Assembly: GCA_963457535.1 (NCBI GenBank)
Contig: OY734803.1
Coordinates: 930,001 to 994,000 of the forward strand
DNA: 64,000 nt
Source of the DNA: JAHRAW01 sp028066695
GTDB lineage: Bacteria > Pseudomonadota > Gammaproteobacteria > Arenicellales > Poriferihabitantaceae
Direction: 5' to 3'
Part shown: positions 27,358 to 37,300 of the stretch, one piece after another
Position numbering within the stretch: position 1 is the first letter of the stretch
Layout: the number at the start of each line of letters is the position of its first letter
The notes under the pieces: model-generated
The model's database searches: none
The model's input: the letters and a program-made list of their open reading frames with translations, nothing else
Told to the model about the DNA's origin: nothing
Translations under genes and position numbers: made by a program

Positions 27358-27777
27358 TCAGCGCGCGAGGTCGGCGCCGCCCCACAGGTGCGCGTAGGAT
27401 TTGCAGTGAATCAAAATCGCGCGGTAATCGGCGAGGTTGAGGCGCGCGGGAATTTCGTATTGCTGCGCGCCGCGGTGCGCGGCGAGCGCGCCGATTTCAA
27501 ACGAGCGCGACGCCGCGCTGCCCTCCTCCACTTCGGCGAGCGGGTCGGGCGAGAGAAACACTTTCAGGTCGGGTCCGCGGCGCGTTTTGAAATCTGCGTC
27601 AAAGCGAATGATGCGCGCGCCGTCTTCGCGCGCGACAATTTCCCACTCGCCGCGAATCGCGTAACTGACCTTGGTCCATTTTCCGCGCGCGAGAATTTCC
27701 TCGGCGCGCGCCGGCGCGGGTGCGAGAAGGGCCCCGATAATGCCCGCTGCAGTGGCGAGAAAGTTTCGTCGTTTCAT
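27358..27777 (-). CDS. Exported DM13-domain protein
   Basis: A 139-residue protein with an N-terminal signal of twin-arginine appearance (MKRRNFLATAAGIIGALLAP; cleavage near Ala-Arg-Ala at about 25). The rest is one DM13 domain: RIIRFDADFKTRRGPDLKVFLS, then IGALAAHRGAQQYEIPARLN and the C-terminal YRAILIHCKSYAHLWGGADL with the single conserved cysteine. DM13 domains occur with DOMON domains and are thought to take part in redox or electron transfer, but the biochemistry is not settled. It lies ten bases behind the MmgE/PrpD gene and 43 bases before cysG, so it is likely co-transcribed with both. Confidence 0.85.
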   Translation of the reverse strand: MKRRNFLATAAGIIGALLAPAPARAEEILARGKWTKVSYAIRGEWEIVAREDGARIIRFDADFKTRRGPDLKVFLSPDPLAEVEEGSAASRSFEIGALAAHRGAQQYEIPARLNLADYRAILIHCKSYAHLWGGADLAR

Positions 27778-27787
27778 AGGGAAAAAG

Positions 27788-29179
27788 TCAATCCGCAGTC
27801 GCGCACAGAAGTTCGGTCAGGTCTTTGATGGATTCCAATTCCGCCGCGTTTTGCAGCGCGGCGTCAATTTGCGCGCGGCGCGCGGCGAGAGCGCGGTGGC
27901 GGTTATTGTCCCACAACTTCGCGAGCAGCGCGTCGCGCGTCAGTGGGCGCGACGGCGCGCCGAGCGGCTCCCCGACGCTGCATTCAAAAACCGCGCCGTC
28001 ATGCATTTCCACTTTCAATATGTCCGGAATTTCCGCGGCGTTGTCGGGGGTTTCCGGCGCGACCGGATACCCCTCCACGCGAATCTTCGCCATCAACGCG
28101 CGCACGGCCGCGTCCTGCAAATTGCGCGGCGAAAAATGCTCATTGGTCAGTTCGCCATGCGCCAGCGCCGCGGCGACGCAAAAGTGGTAACTGAAACGCG
28201 CCTGCAGCGAGTTTTGCGGGTTTTCATATTCCACCACCTTTAAATGCCGCGCCGGCGCCGACAACTTCGCCGCGCGCACCTCGCCGGCGCGAAAACCGTC
28301 GCGCGCGGCGATGTCCAGCGCGGCGTCCACCGGGCGCAAAATGTAACCGCAGCACGGATAGCGCTTGACGAACAACCCGTCGGTCTCAATGGAATACCCG
28401 TCCGCAATCACATCGACGCGCGCGGCCGCGCCGTTTGGCATCCACAACTGCAGCGCGCCGCGCGGACCCTGCACCGCGCGCGGCGAGGCGGTGATGCCGG
28501 CGCGCGCCAGCAATGCGGCGCGCGCGCCCGACTGCGCGGCGAATCCGGCATGCAGCGGTTTCGCCATGGTTCCGATCTGCGACAAAAATCCGCCGGCCAT
28601 GCTGCTCGCCAGACTCATCGCGGCCGCGGCGCGCGTTGCGTCCAGCCGCAACAAGCGCGCGCCGGCCGCGGCCGCGCCGAGCGCGCCGATGGTGGAGGTG
28701 GCGTGCCAGCCGTGCGTGTAATGCTCGGAGCAGAGCAAATCGCCGAGCGCGCGCATCGCCTGCAGGCCGTGCACATGCGCGTCCAGCACGCGCGCGCCGC
28801 CGGCGTTTTCGCATTCGCCGAGCGCCAGGCAGACCGCGACCAGCGGCGCGCCGGCGTGGGCGATGGACGGTCCGTGGTAATCGTCAAAGTCCTGCGCGTG
28901 CGCGGCCGTGGCGTTGCAAAGCGCGGCGTCCACCGCATCGGCGCGCCCGAAGCCGGGCACCACGCATTTGCCGCGCGCGGGTATTGCGCCGCCGTCAAAA
29001 AGCGCGCACACCACCGGCTCGTCCTTGGAGGCGAGAATGCAGGCGAGGGTGTCGGTCAGCGCGTCGGCGGCGCGCGCCAATGCGCTCGGCGGCGCCGGCG
29101 GCGCCCCGGCGATTTCGGCGGCGAGGCGGCCGACGACATCAATATCGGCGGCGCTGTCGTGCTGGGGGCGCGCGGGCAT
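27788..29179 (-). CDS. MmgE/PrpD family protein
   Basis: A 463-residue protein of the 2-methylcitrate dehydratase (PrpD) / MmgE / cis-aconitate decarboxylase family. Characteristic parts are the helical N-terminal domain (ALTDTLACILASKDEPVV), NATAAHAQDFDDYHGPSIAH (the His/Asp active-site region, about 96-115), HTYGW-like YTHGWHATSTIGALGAAAA and the C-terminal small domain with KRYPCCGYI. Members dehydrate or decarboxylate tricarboxylic acids, but many are uncharacterised, and no prpB, prpC or acnD is nearby, so methylcitrate function is not supported. ATG 29179 (MPARPQHDSAADIDV) is chosen; a longer form would run into the btuB promoter region. Confidence 0.87.
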   Translation of the reverse strand: MPARPQHDSAADIDVVGRLAAEIAGAPPAPPSALARAADALTDTLACILASKDEPVVCALFDGGAIPARGKCVVPGFGRADAVDAALCNATAAHAQDFDDYHGPSIAHAGAPLVAVCLALGECENAGGARVLDAHVHGLQAMRALGDLLCSEHYTHGWHATSTIGALGAAAAGARLLRLDATRAAAAMSLASSMAGGFLSQIGTMAKPLHAGFAAQSGARAALLARAGITASPRAVQGPRGALQLWMPNGAAARVDVIADGYSIETDGLFVKRYPCCGYILRPVDAALDIAARDGFRAGEVRAAKLSAPARHLKVVEYENPQNSLQARFSYHFCVAAALAHGELTNEHFSPRNLQDAAVRALMAKIRVEGYPVAPETPDNAAEIPDILKVEMHDGAVFECSVGEPLGAPSRPLTRDALLAKLWDNNRHRALAARRAQIDAALQNAAELESIKDLTELLCATAD

Positions 29180-29213
29180 CGCGCGATTGTAGGGGATTTT
29201 TTTGCGCGCCCAC

Positions 29214-29242
29214 TTGACAACGGCACAAGACGCGGCTACATT
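29214..29242 (+). promoter_or_regulatory. Sigma-70 promoter of the cobalamin-uptake operon
   Basis: TTGACA (29214-29219), 17-base spacer, TACATT (29237-29242). Transcription would start near 29249, about 25 bases before the riboswitch. Confidence 0.75.
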
Positions 29243-29274
29243 CACGCTCACGCTCCCACTCGGGAGCGCATGCG

Positions 29275-29482
29275 TTCAGGTGCTTCGCCCAGCCGTTTAT
29301 TTTTGGTATTCGGCGCGCGGAGTGAAACGGGAAGCCGGTGCAAAACCGGCGCTGCCCCCGCAACGGTAAATGAGGCGCGGTTTGCAATTCGCCACTGTAT
29401 CTTCGGATATGGGAAGGCGCAAACCGCGGAGTCGGCGATTATTCATGCCGGCAAACTCATGAGCCCGGAGACCGGCCTGAAC
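29275..29482 (+). ncRNA. Cobalamin (B12) riboswitch upstream of btuB
   Basis: All conserved parts of the class are present: the opening TTCAGGTGCTT segment, the P3-P6 core with GGGAAGCCGGTGCAAAACC (29330-29348), GCTGCCCCCGCAACGGTAA (29351-29369), a variable arm, GGGAAGGCGCAAA (29411-29423) and the B12 box AGCCCGGAGACCGGCCTG (29462-29479). Adenosyl- or methylcobalamin binding normally folds the RNA so that the downstream ribosome-binding site is hidden or transcription stops. The btuB Shine-Dalgarno GGGAG (29541-29545) lies about 60 bases downstream. No U-run terminator is evident, so translational control is more likely. Confidence 0.95.
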
Positions 29483-29552
29483 TCTTTCGCGGACCCGCCA
29501 AGGGAGGGGCCGCACCACTCTCTTATGCGCGGGTGCGCGCGGGAGTTTGAAA

Positions 29553-31427
29553 ATGAAGCAGTCCGACTTGCGCGGCCGTTCCGGCCGCCGCTTTCTCCAT
29601 GGGTTTTTCCCGCTGTTTGCCGCCGCGCTGACCGCCATTGCGCCGGCCGCGCTCGCGCAGCAAAAACCGATCAGCATCCTCATCACCGCCTCGCGTTTCG
29701 CCGAGACCGCCGACCGCGCGCTCGCGCCGGTCAGCGTGATCACGCGCGATGACATTGAAGAAATGCAGGCGAACACCGTGGAGGATGTGCTGCGCACGGT
29801 GCCGGGGATTTCCATCACCCGGAGCGGCGGAACCGGCCAACTCAGTTCGCTGTTTTTGCGCGGCACCGAATCCAACCATGTGCTGCTGCTGCTGGACGGC
29901 GTCAAAATCGGCAACGCCACCAACGGCCTGCCGCCGTTTCGCGACTTGTCCTTGGAGCAAATTGAAAAAATAGAGGTGGTGCGCGGGCCGCGCTCCAGTC
30001 TCTACGGCTCCGAGGCCATCGGCGGCGTCATTCAAATTTTCACGCGCCGCGACCGCGGGAAACGCACCACCGTTGACATCGCCGCCGGCAGCCACAAAAC
30101 CGCGAAGAGCGGCGTCGGCGTCTCCGGCGGCGGCGAGCGCGGCTGGTACCGGCTCGGCGCGTCGGCGTCCTCCACGCAGGGCTTCAACGCATGCCGCGGC
30201 AGCACCTCGCCGTTCGCCGGCTGCTTTCTGCCGGAAAACAACCTGGAAGACGACCGCGACAAGCACACCAACCGCTCGGTTTCCTTCCGCGCCGGCGGGT
30301 CGGCCGGAAGGTTTTCCATTGAAAGCGCGCTGCTGAGTTCCGACAACGAACTGGAGTTTGACGGAAGTTTTCAGAACGAGTCGCTCACCTCCACGCGCAC
30401 CGGCCGCATCAAACTTGACGCGCGCGCCGCGCGCTTTTGGAATTCGTCGCTGTCGTTCGGGCAGTCGCAGGATTTGAGCGACAACTTCAACGACGGCGAA
30501 TACATCTCCACCTTTGACACGCTGCGCAATCAGGCAAGTTGGCAAAACGACTTTGCGCTCGGCGAGCGCCACCGCATCATCGCCGGCGTGGATTACCTGG
30601 AAGACCGCGTGGAGAGCACCACCAACTATGTCGTCAAACGCCGCGAAAACACCGCCGCATTCGCCTCGTGGCGCGTGGACGCCGGATTTTTTGACGCCGA
30701 AGTGTCGGCGCGCAACGACGACAACGAGCAATTCGGCGACCACTCCACCGGCGGCATCGCCTGGGGCGCAAACATCGGCGACGCGCACCGCGTCACCGTC
30801 TTCTACGGCACCGGTTTCGCCGCGCCGACCTTCAACGATTTGTACTGGCCGCGCTCCGGCAATCCGGACCTTGAGCCGGAAGAATCGGAGAGCATTGATG
30901 TCGGATTTTCCGGCCGCGACTTCGGCGTCAGCTGGGCGCTCAACATGTTCCGCACGCAGATTGACAACCAGATCGCGCTGGACTCGGCGTTCCGCCCGGT
31001 GAATGTGGATGTCGCGGTAATTCGCGGACTGGAACTCTCGGGCGGCCTCGCTTTCGGGCGGTGGAATTTTCAGGCGAACATGACCGCGCAGGAGCCGAAA
31101 ACCGGCGTCGGCAGAAACGCCGGCAAACGCCTGGCGCGCCGCGCAAAGACGATTTTTAACTTTGACGCGTCGCGCGCATTCGGCGCGTTTTCGCTCGGCG
31201 CGTCTACGCATGCGCAAAGCAGTTCGTTTGACGACGCGGCAAACACGCGCCGCCTGAACGGCTTCGCCACCGCCGACCTGCGCGGCGAACTCCGCCTGCG
31301 CGGCAACTGGACGCTCGCATTGCGCGTCAACAACATCTTTGACAAGCAATACGAAACGGTCGCCTATTACCCGCAGGACGGAACCAACTTTCTGCTGACG
31401 CTGCGGCATGCTTCCACTGCGCGTTAA
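29553..31427 (+). CDS. btuB: TonB-dependent outer-membrane cobalamin receptor
   Basis: A 624-residue outer-membrane receptor. Signal peptide of about 38 residues (hydrophobic HGFFPLFAAALTAIAPAALA). TonB-box region KPISILITASR, plug domain (about 50-165: VEDVLRTVPGISITRSGG, LLLLDGVKIGNATNG, IEKIEVVRGPRSSLYGSEAIGGVI), then a 22-strand barrel ending NNIFDKQYETVAYYPQDGTNFLLTLRH. It imports corrinoids with energy from TonB-ExbBD. The riboswitch directly upstream identifies the ligand class. ATG 29553 is seven bases behind GGGAG; an in-frame TTG at 29547 is too close to it. The C-terminus continues ten residues past the last aromatic strand because it overlaps btuF by 20 bases. Confidence 0.92.
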   Translation: MKQSDLRGRSGRRFLHGFFPLFAAALTAIAPAALAQQKPISILITASRFAETADRALAPVSVITRDDIEEMQANTVEDVLRTVPGISITRSGGTGQLSSLFLRGTESNHVLLLLDGVKIGNATNGLPPFRDLSLEQIEKIEVVRGPRSSLYGSEAIGGVIQIFTRRDRGKRTTVDIAAGSHKTAKSGVGVSGGGERGWYRLGASASSTQGFNACRGSTSPFAGCFLPENNLEDDRDKHTNRSVSFRAGGSAGRFSIESALLSSDNELEFDGSFQNESLTSTRTGRIKLDARAARFWNSSLSFGQSQDLSDNFNDGEYISTFDTLRNQASWQNDFALGERHRIIAGVDYLEDRVESTTNYVVKRRENTAAFASWRVDAGFFDAEVSARNDDNEQFGDHSTGGIAWGANIGDAHRVTVFYGTGFAAPTFNDLYWPRSGNPDLEPEESESIDVGFSGRDFGVSWALNMFRTQIDNQIALDSAFRPVNVDVAVIRGLELSGGLAFGRWNFQANMTAQEPKTGVGRNAGKRLARRAKTIFNFDASRAFGAFSLGASTHAQSSSFDDAANTRRLNGFATADLRGELRLRGNWTLALRVNNIFDKQYETVAYYPQDGTNFLLTLRHASTAR

Positions 31428-32331
31428 TTGCATCGCGAACGCGCTGCTTGCGCTTGCATTCGCGGCCCCCGTCGTCTCCGCGGAAATCCGCGTCCAAGAC
31501 GACTTCGGCCGCGATGTGGTTCTGCCCGCGCCGGCGGCGCGCATCGTCAGCCTGTCGCCGGGCATCACCGAGAATCTGTTCGCGGCCGGCGCCGGCGGCA
31601 AAGTGGTCGGCGCGGTGCCGCCGTCGGATTATCCGCCGGAGGCCGCGGCAATTCCGCCGGTCGGCGATCACGCGCGGGTCAGCGTGGAAGCGGTGCTCGC
31701 GCTCGCGCCGGATTTGGTGATCGCCTGGCCCTCCCAGAGCCACCGCGCCGGCATTGACAAACTGGAGCAAATGGGATTTCCGGTGTATTACTCGCAGCCG
31801 CGCGGTTTTGAAGGCATCATTGAAACCGTGGAGGAATTCGCGCAACTCGCCGGCAGCGAGGCGCGCATTCATCCGGAAAAACTTCGCGCCGAGTTGGCGG
31901 CGGTGCGCGCCGACTACGCGGCAAAGACGGAGTTGGGCGCGTTCTACCAAGTGTGGAAGCGCCCGCTGATGACGCTGAACGGCGAGCACATGATCAGCCG
32001 CGCATTGGAAATGTGCGGCGCGCGCAACATTTTCGCGCACCTGCCGATCATCGCGCCGCGCATCAGCGAGGAAGCGGTGGTGGAAGCCAATCCGGACATC
32101 ATCATCGGCGGAATGCGCGGCGACATGTCCATGTGGAACAAATGGAAATCGGTAAACGCGGTCGCGCACGGCGGCGTGGTGCGCGCGAATACGCAAGTGC
32201 TGAACCGCAACACGCCGCGCATGATTCTCGGCCTGCGAAATTTTTGCGAGCGCATTGATGAAGTGCGCCGCATTCGTCCCAATCCCTCCCCCTTGCCCCC
32301 CGGTGCTAATTACCAGTCGCGCGCGCCCTGA
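31408..32331 (+). CDS. btuF: Periplasmic cobalamin-binding protein
   Basis: A 307-residue cluster-A-3 type ABC binding protein. Signal peptide about 1-24 (ALLALAFAAPVVSA), then the two-lobe fold joined by a rigid helix: DDFGRDVVLPAPAARIVSLSPGITENLFAAGA, VGDHARVSVEAVLALAPDLVIAW in the first lobe, and NGEHMISRALEMCGARNIFAHL, ISEEAVVEANPDIIIGG in the second. It resembles BtuF and heme/Fe-siderophore binders; the operon with a riboswitch-controlled btuB points to cobalamin. Its start lies within the last codons of btuB. Its 3' end overlaps by 22 bases the end of the convergent ATPase gene. Confidence 0.88.
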   Translation: MLPLRVNCIANALLALAFAAPVVSAEIRVQDDFGRDVVLPAPAARIVSLSPGITENLFAAGAGGKVVGAVPPSDYPPEAAAIPPVGDHARVSVEAVLALAPDLVIAWPSQSHRAGIDKLEQMGFPVYYSQPRGFEGIIETVEEFAQLAGSEARIHPEKLRAELAAVRADYAAKTELGAFYQVWKRPLMTLNGEHMISRALEMCGARNIFAHLPIIAPRISEEAVVEANPDIIIGGMRGDMSMWNKWKSVNAVAHGGVVRANTQVLNRNTPRMILGLRNFCERIDEVRRIRPNPSPLPPGANYQSRAP

Positions 32332-33119
32332 GTGCGCGGCAGTTTGGGAATGATCAGCGGCACCGAGGACGCATCCGGATGCCGCCCGACTTCGGCGTCA
32401 AGCCCGAACACATCGGACAGCCGCCGCTGCGTGAACACTTCCTGCGGCTCGCCGTCGGCGCGCAGCCGGCCGTTTTCCAACAGCAAGGCGCGATCGGCGA
32501 ATTGCGCGGCGAGGTTGAGTTGATGCAGCGAGCAGATCACGCCGATGCGCGCGCCGCGGCACAGGTCGCGCAGCAAGCGCAGCAATTCCTGCTGGTGGCG
32601 CACATCCAGCGACGCGGCCGGCTCGTCCAGCAGTAAAAACCTTTCGGGCGCGCCCGGCGCAAAAATCTGCGCGAGAACGCGCGCGATCTGCACGCGCCGC
32701 TTCTCGCCGCCGGACAAGTCGGTGTAGGCGCGCTCGGCAAATTCGCCGCAGCCGCACAACTCCAGCGCGCTCTCGGCGATGACGCGGTCGTCGGCGTCGG
32801 AAGTGGCGTGCGGCATGCGCCCCATCATCGCCACATCCAGCGCGCTGAACGGGAAATTCAGCCGCGACTGCTGCGGCAGCACCGCGCGGCGGCGCGCCAA
32901 CTCGCGGCGCGGCATGCCGAGAAGCGGCGCGCCGGCCAATTCCACCGCGCCGCGCGACGGGCGCAACTCGCCATTAAGACCGCGCAACAAAGTGGTCTTG
33001 CCGGCGCCGTTCGCGCCGGTGAGGACGCTCAATTTGCCGGCGGAAAACTCGGCGCTGAAATTCTCCACGATGACGCGCCCGCCGAGTTGCAGCGTGAGGT
33101 TTTTGGCGGCGAGGGTCAC
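32310..33119 (-). CDS. ABC transporter ATPase for cobalamin/heme/iron chelate (BtuD/HmuV type)
   Basis: About 269 residues. Walker A GANGAGKTT, Q-loop LPQQSRLNF, signature LSGGEKRRVQIARVL, Walker B FLLLDEPAASLD and the switch His in CSLHQLNLAAQFADR are all intact. The sequence MLNxAA-type tail (DGEPQEVFTQRRLSDVFGL) is that of FecE/HmuV/BtuD ATPases. It begins at GTG 33119, overlapping the permease stop (GTGA). With the adjacent permease it should power import by BtuF, whose gene faces it. Heme specificity (HmuV) cannot be excluded from sequence alone; the context favours B12. Confidence 0.88.
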   Translation of the reverse strand: MTLAAKNLTLQLGGRVIVENFSAEFSAGKLSVLTGANGAGKTTLLRGLNGELRPSRGAVELAGAPLLGMPRRELARRRAVLPQQSRLNFPFSALDVAMMGRMPHATSDADDRVIAESALELCGCGEFAERAYTDLSGGEKRRVQIARVLAQIFAPGAPERFLLLDEPAASLDVRHQQELLRLLRDLCRGARIGVICSLHQLNLAAQFADRALLLENGRLRADGEPQEVFTQRRLSDVFGLDAEVGRHPDASSVPLIIPKLPRTQGARDW

Positions 33120-34201
33120 TGCGCGACGCGCGCGCGGCGAAAGCGCAGCAGCAACCACAAAAAGAACGGGCCGCCGAGCGCGGCGGTGATGATGCCCACC
33201 GGAATTTCCGCCGGCGCCGCGGCGGTGCGCGCGAGAATGTCGGCGCCGCCGAGCAGCGCCGCGCCGAACAGCGCCGAGGCCGGCAGCAGCAGGCGGTGAT
33301 CGGGACCGAGCGCGATGCGGATTAAATGCGGCACCACCAGCCCGACAAAACCGATGACGCCGCTCAGACAAACCGCGGCGCCGACCACCAGCGCGACCAG
33401 AATCACCAGATGCCGCTTGACTTTTTCCATGTCAATGCCGAGGTGGCCGGCCTCGCTTTCGCCGAGCAGGTTTGCGTTCAGCGCGCCGGCGTAAAACGGC
33501 AGCAACAAAAGCGCCGGAATCACCAGCAGCATCGCCGCCAACAGCGCGCGCCAATCCACCGCCTCCAGACTGCCGAGGCTCCAAAAAATCAGGCCGCGCA
33601 ATTGTTCGTCGTCGGCGAGATAACTCATCAGCCCGATCAGCGCGCCGGCGATGGCGTTGACCGCGATGCCGGCGAGCAGCATGGTGGCGGTGTCGGTTTT
33701 GCCGCCGACCAGCGACAGGCGGTAGACCAGCGCGAGTCCGGCGAGTCCGCCGGCGAACGCGGCAACCGGCAGCAACAGCGCGCCGAACAAACCGCCGGCG
33801 AACAGCGCGCCGCCGAGCACGATGCTCATGACCGCGCCGAGCGCCGCGCCGGAGGAAACGCCGAGCAGGCCCGGATCGGCCATCGGATTGCGAAACAGCC
33901 CCTGCATGACCGCGCCGCACATTGCCAGTCCGGCGCCGACCATCAGCGCGAGAATCAGGCGCGGAATGCGGATTTCGGCGAGGATTAAAATCAATTGCCC
34001 GGCGTCTCCGTGCAGCGACGGATAGGGGCGGTTCAGCATCGGCGTGATCGCGACCAGCAGCGCGTCGGGCAATGCGGCCAGCACCTCGCGCAGGCCGGTG
34101 GGAATGACGCCGCTCGCCAGCGAGCCGGCCGAAACCGCGGCGAGCAATGCGCACAATCCGCCAAGCACCGAGCGGCGGCGGGTTTTGGAGAAACTGGACA
34201 T
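33116..34201 (-). CDS. ABC transporter permease, FecCD/BtuC family
   Basis: A 361-residue inner-membrane permease with about ten helices (LGGLCALLAAVSAGSLASGV, LILALMVGAGLAMCGAVMQG, MSIVLGGALFAGGLFGALLL and others). The family hallmarks IRIPRLILALMVGAGLA, QGLFRNPMADPGLLGVSSGAALGAV and GVIGFVGLVVPHLIRIALGPDHR are present. ATG 34201 (MSSFSKTRRRSVL) is the family-like start; upstream codons are rejected. It is transcribed towards btuF and, with the ATPase, forms the membrane part of the importer. No riboswitch precedes it, so only the receptor and binding-protein half of the system appears B12-regulated. The gap 34202-34344 to the first dockerin gene holds divergent promoters. Confidence 0.9.
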   Translation of the reverse strand: MSSFSKTRRRSVLGGLCALLAAVSAGSLASGVIPTGLREVLAALPDALLVAITPMLNRPYPSLHGDAGQLILILAEIRIPRLILALMVGAGLAMCGAVMQGLFRNPMADPGLLGVSSGAALGAVMSIVLGGALFAGGLFGALLLPVAAFAGGLAGLALVYRLSLVGGKTDTATMLLAGIAVNAIAGALIGLMSYLADDEQLRGLIFWSLGSLEAVDWRALLAAMLLVIPALLLLPFYAGALNANLLGESEAGHLGIDMEKVKRHLVILVALVVGAAVCLSGVIGFVGLVVPHLIRIALGPDHRLLLPASALFGAALLGGADILARTAAAPAEIPVGIITAALGGPFFLWLLLRFRRARVAQ

Positions 34202-34264
34202 TAATAAGTTCTGGGGGGCATTGAGGCCGGCTATATTATCGCGCGCGCCGGCAAAATGCCCCAC

Positions 34265-34293
34265 TTGCCGCCGCGGACGGTTTTTGCTAGGAT
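34265..34293 (+). promoter_or_regulatory. Promoter of the P1/P2 pair (type TTGCCG-N17-TAGGAT)
   Basis: TTGCCG (34265-34270), a 17-base spacer ending TGC, then TAGGAT (34288-34293), an extended -10. The same segment, with related flanks up to CACAATTGACATGTTAAAGA, recurs before P3 and, with a weaker -35, before P5. Confidence 0.6.
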
Positions 34294-34344
34294 TTGGCGG
34301 TGATTTCCGATTCCCCTCAATCGCATTTCGCCCGCACAATTGAC

Positions 34345-37300
34345 ATGTTAAAGAGGTTTTTCACCGGACTTCTCGCCGCCGCGGCGGTGCTGTTTGCCGC
34401 GTCCGCGCAGGCGCAAAATGCGCCCGACGCGCCCACCGGCGCGACGCTCACGCCGACCGGCGCCTCGGAATCCACTTCGCTGGATTTCAGTTGGACGCCG
34501 GACCCCTCCCCGCCGGACGGAATCAGTCTCAACCAAGTTCACTTGCGCGTATTCGGCACCGCGTGGCACTCCAGTAATGATCAAAACCGCGTACCCACGG
34601 GCGTGACTATTGTCGGCTCCCTCTCGGGCTCCGGCTCCCTCTCCAACTATATGGCTGGAACCGCCACTACCGCGACTTTCACCAATTTGCAGCCGGCGAC
34701 CACCTACGAGGCGCGCGTCGCATCTCTGGGCAACGAAAGGGACCTCAGTGCTTGGTCGGCGGTCGTGCAAGCCGTAACGCTGAGCGGCGACACCCCGGAC
34801 AAACCGACGCTGACCGCGAAGAGCATCTCGTCGCAGCCGGGCCTGATGCGGTGGCGCACCACGCTGCAATGGCGCGCCGCGCCCGACTCCGGCACGATTT
34901 CCAAACACCATTTCCGCTGGCGCACCGCGGCGCGCGACCCGGACGGCATGCCCGGCAACTCCGACGATGTCGCCGCCGGAACATGGCAAAACGCGGCCGG
35001 CGACGACGCCGACTGCGCCGACGGCGCGGCAAACCCGGAAAATTGCGGCGTGGAACTGGGCGCCGCCGTGACCAGTTACGAGGTCACCGGGCTGACCGAT
35101 GGCGTCCGTTACGACTTTCAGGCGCGCTCGGAAAACCAGCATGGCGCCGGCAACTGGTCGGACTCGCTGACTTTCACCGTGGACGGGCTGAACTCCGACG
35201 CGGACTTGAGCGCGCTGGTGGTCAGCGACGGCGTCAACGATTTGGAATTGTCGCCGGCGTTTTCCGAGAGCATTCTCACCTACGCCGTCTCCGTGCGCAG
35301 TTCGGTGGTGTCGGTGAACATCACGCCGACCACGGCGGATGCGAGCGCGGGCGTCACGGTCGGCGGCAACGCGGTGGACAGCGGCACGGCGGCCAGCCGC
35401 ACCCTGGACAAAACCGCCGGAGGCGCCGCGCAGGGACCGGTGGAAAACACCTTTGATGTCGTGGTAACCGCGGAAAACGGCGCAAACATGCGCATCTATA
35501 CAATTCTCGTGTCGCGCCAGGCGGTGAGCACGGACGCGAGTTTGACCGCGCTGACGCTGTCCTCGGGTTCGGAACTGGTTCTCACGCCGGCGTTTGACCC
35601 GGCGGTGTTCGCCTACACCGCGGCGGTGCGCAGCCACCGCACCGGCGTGGAGATCACCGCGACCCTGTCCGACGCGCGCGGCGCCTCCCTGAAAATCGGG
35701 CGCGCCGGATTTCTCGCCGCGGCGCAAAGCGGCGCCGGCGCGGGCCAGGGCGTGGACCGCACGGACGGAAACGCCGCGCAGGACGCAACCGAAAACACCT
35801 ATCAGGTGGAAGTCACCGCCGAGGACGAAAGCACGCAGGTCTACGAAATCGCGGTTTCGCGCATGGCGGCGGCGCAAGACGCCTCGCTGTCGGCGCTGGC
35901 CATTTCCACCGGCACGCTGTCGCCGGCGTTCAGCCCCGGCATCACCTCCTACTATGTCGCGGTCGGCAACGGTGTCGCGCAGTTCACGATTACGCCGACC
36001 GCGAATGATTCGGCCGCGGGCATTCAGGTCGGCCGCGCCGGGAATTTGGGCGCGGCCACCACCGCGCAGAACACCGAAGTCGGCGGCGGAACCCGGAATC
36101 TGTTTTTGACGGTGGTCACCGCCGAGGACGGCAGTTCGCGCACTTACACCATAGATATGTTCCGCGCCGGCGCCATCACCAAACTGCTGATTCACGACGC
36201 GGGCGTGGCCTCGGCCTCGCGCAACGACGCGAACTCGCTGCTCGCCACCTCGGACTTTGACCCGCTGACGCCGGCGTATTCGCTGACCGTGGGCCGGGCG
36301 GTGACCGCGGTGGTCGTCACCCCGACCATCACCGCCGGCGGCGTCAATTACCAGCGCACCCAGCCGACGGTTACGCCGGCCTCGGCGACCGCCATCACCA
36401 GCGGCTCGCCGAGCGCGGACATTCCGCTGGCCGGCGGCGAAAATTTGATTCTGTTTAAAGTGTCCACCGCCGATTACCCGGTCACCATCACCCGCCCGGC
36501 AGACGCGCCGGAAAACCTCAGGGCGGCGCCGAAGACGCAAAAACTGCGCGTCTCGTGGGACGCGGTCGCCGGCACCACCACCTACCGCTTGCGCTGGCGG
36601 ACGGAAACGGGCCCCGGCGCATGGCAGTCGGCGGGCGGCGCCGACGACAACGGCGAAGAAATCGCGCCCGCGGACGCGCCGCAATACACGATTACCGGCC
36701 TGACCAACGGAACCACCTACCAGGTGCAGGCGCGCGCCGACAACCGCGCCGGCGACGGCGAGTGGAGCGCGTCGCTGCACGCCGCGCCGGCGGTCGGCGT
36801 GGAATTCGCCTCGCAGCAGCCCGATTTGGCGCTGCTCAAGGACCGGGCGCTCACGGCGATTACGCTGCCGGCGGCGAGCGGCGGCTCGTCGCTCACTTAT
36901 GGGCTGACCGGCCTGCCGGCCGGCCTGGCGTTTGACGCGAACACGCGGCAAATCAGTGGCACGCCAAGCGCCGAGACCGCGCCGGCGGCCGAGGTCACCT
37001 ACCGTGTGACGCAGGGCGGCGCGGTGGAGGACGAGCAGATTTTCCGCGTGCGCGTGGTCGCGTTCACGCTGGATGTGGATGAAAGCGGCGCCAGGGACGC
37101 GCGCGACGGCATTCTCATCGCGCGGTATCTGCTCGGCGTGCGCGGCGCGGCGCTCACCCAGGGGCAGAGCGCGGCCGCGTTCGGCGAGTTGGAGCCGGAA
37201 ATCAAAATCGGCGCCGACAACATGTTTTTGGATGTGGACGGGGACGGCGACGCCGACGGCGAAGACGGCATTCTCATCGCGCGGTATTTGTTCGGGCTGC

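Noticed and set aside
34202..34344. A riboswitch or attenuator upstream of the BtuC-type permease
   Set aside because: The interval lacks the B12 box and the conserved core, and much of it is the P1 promoter region.
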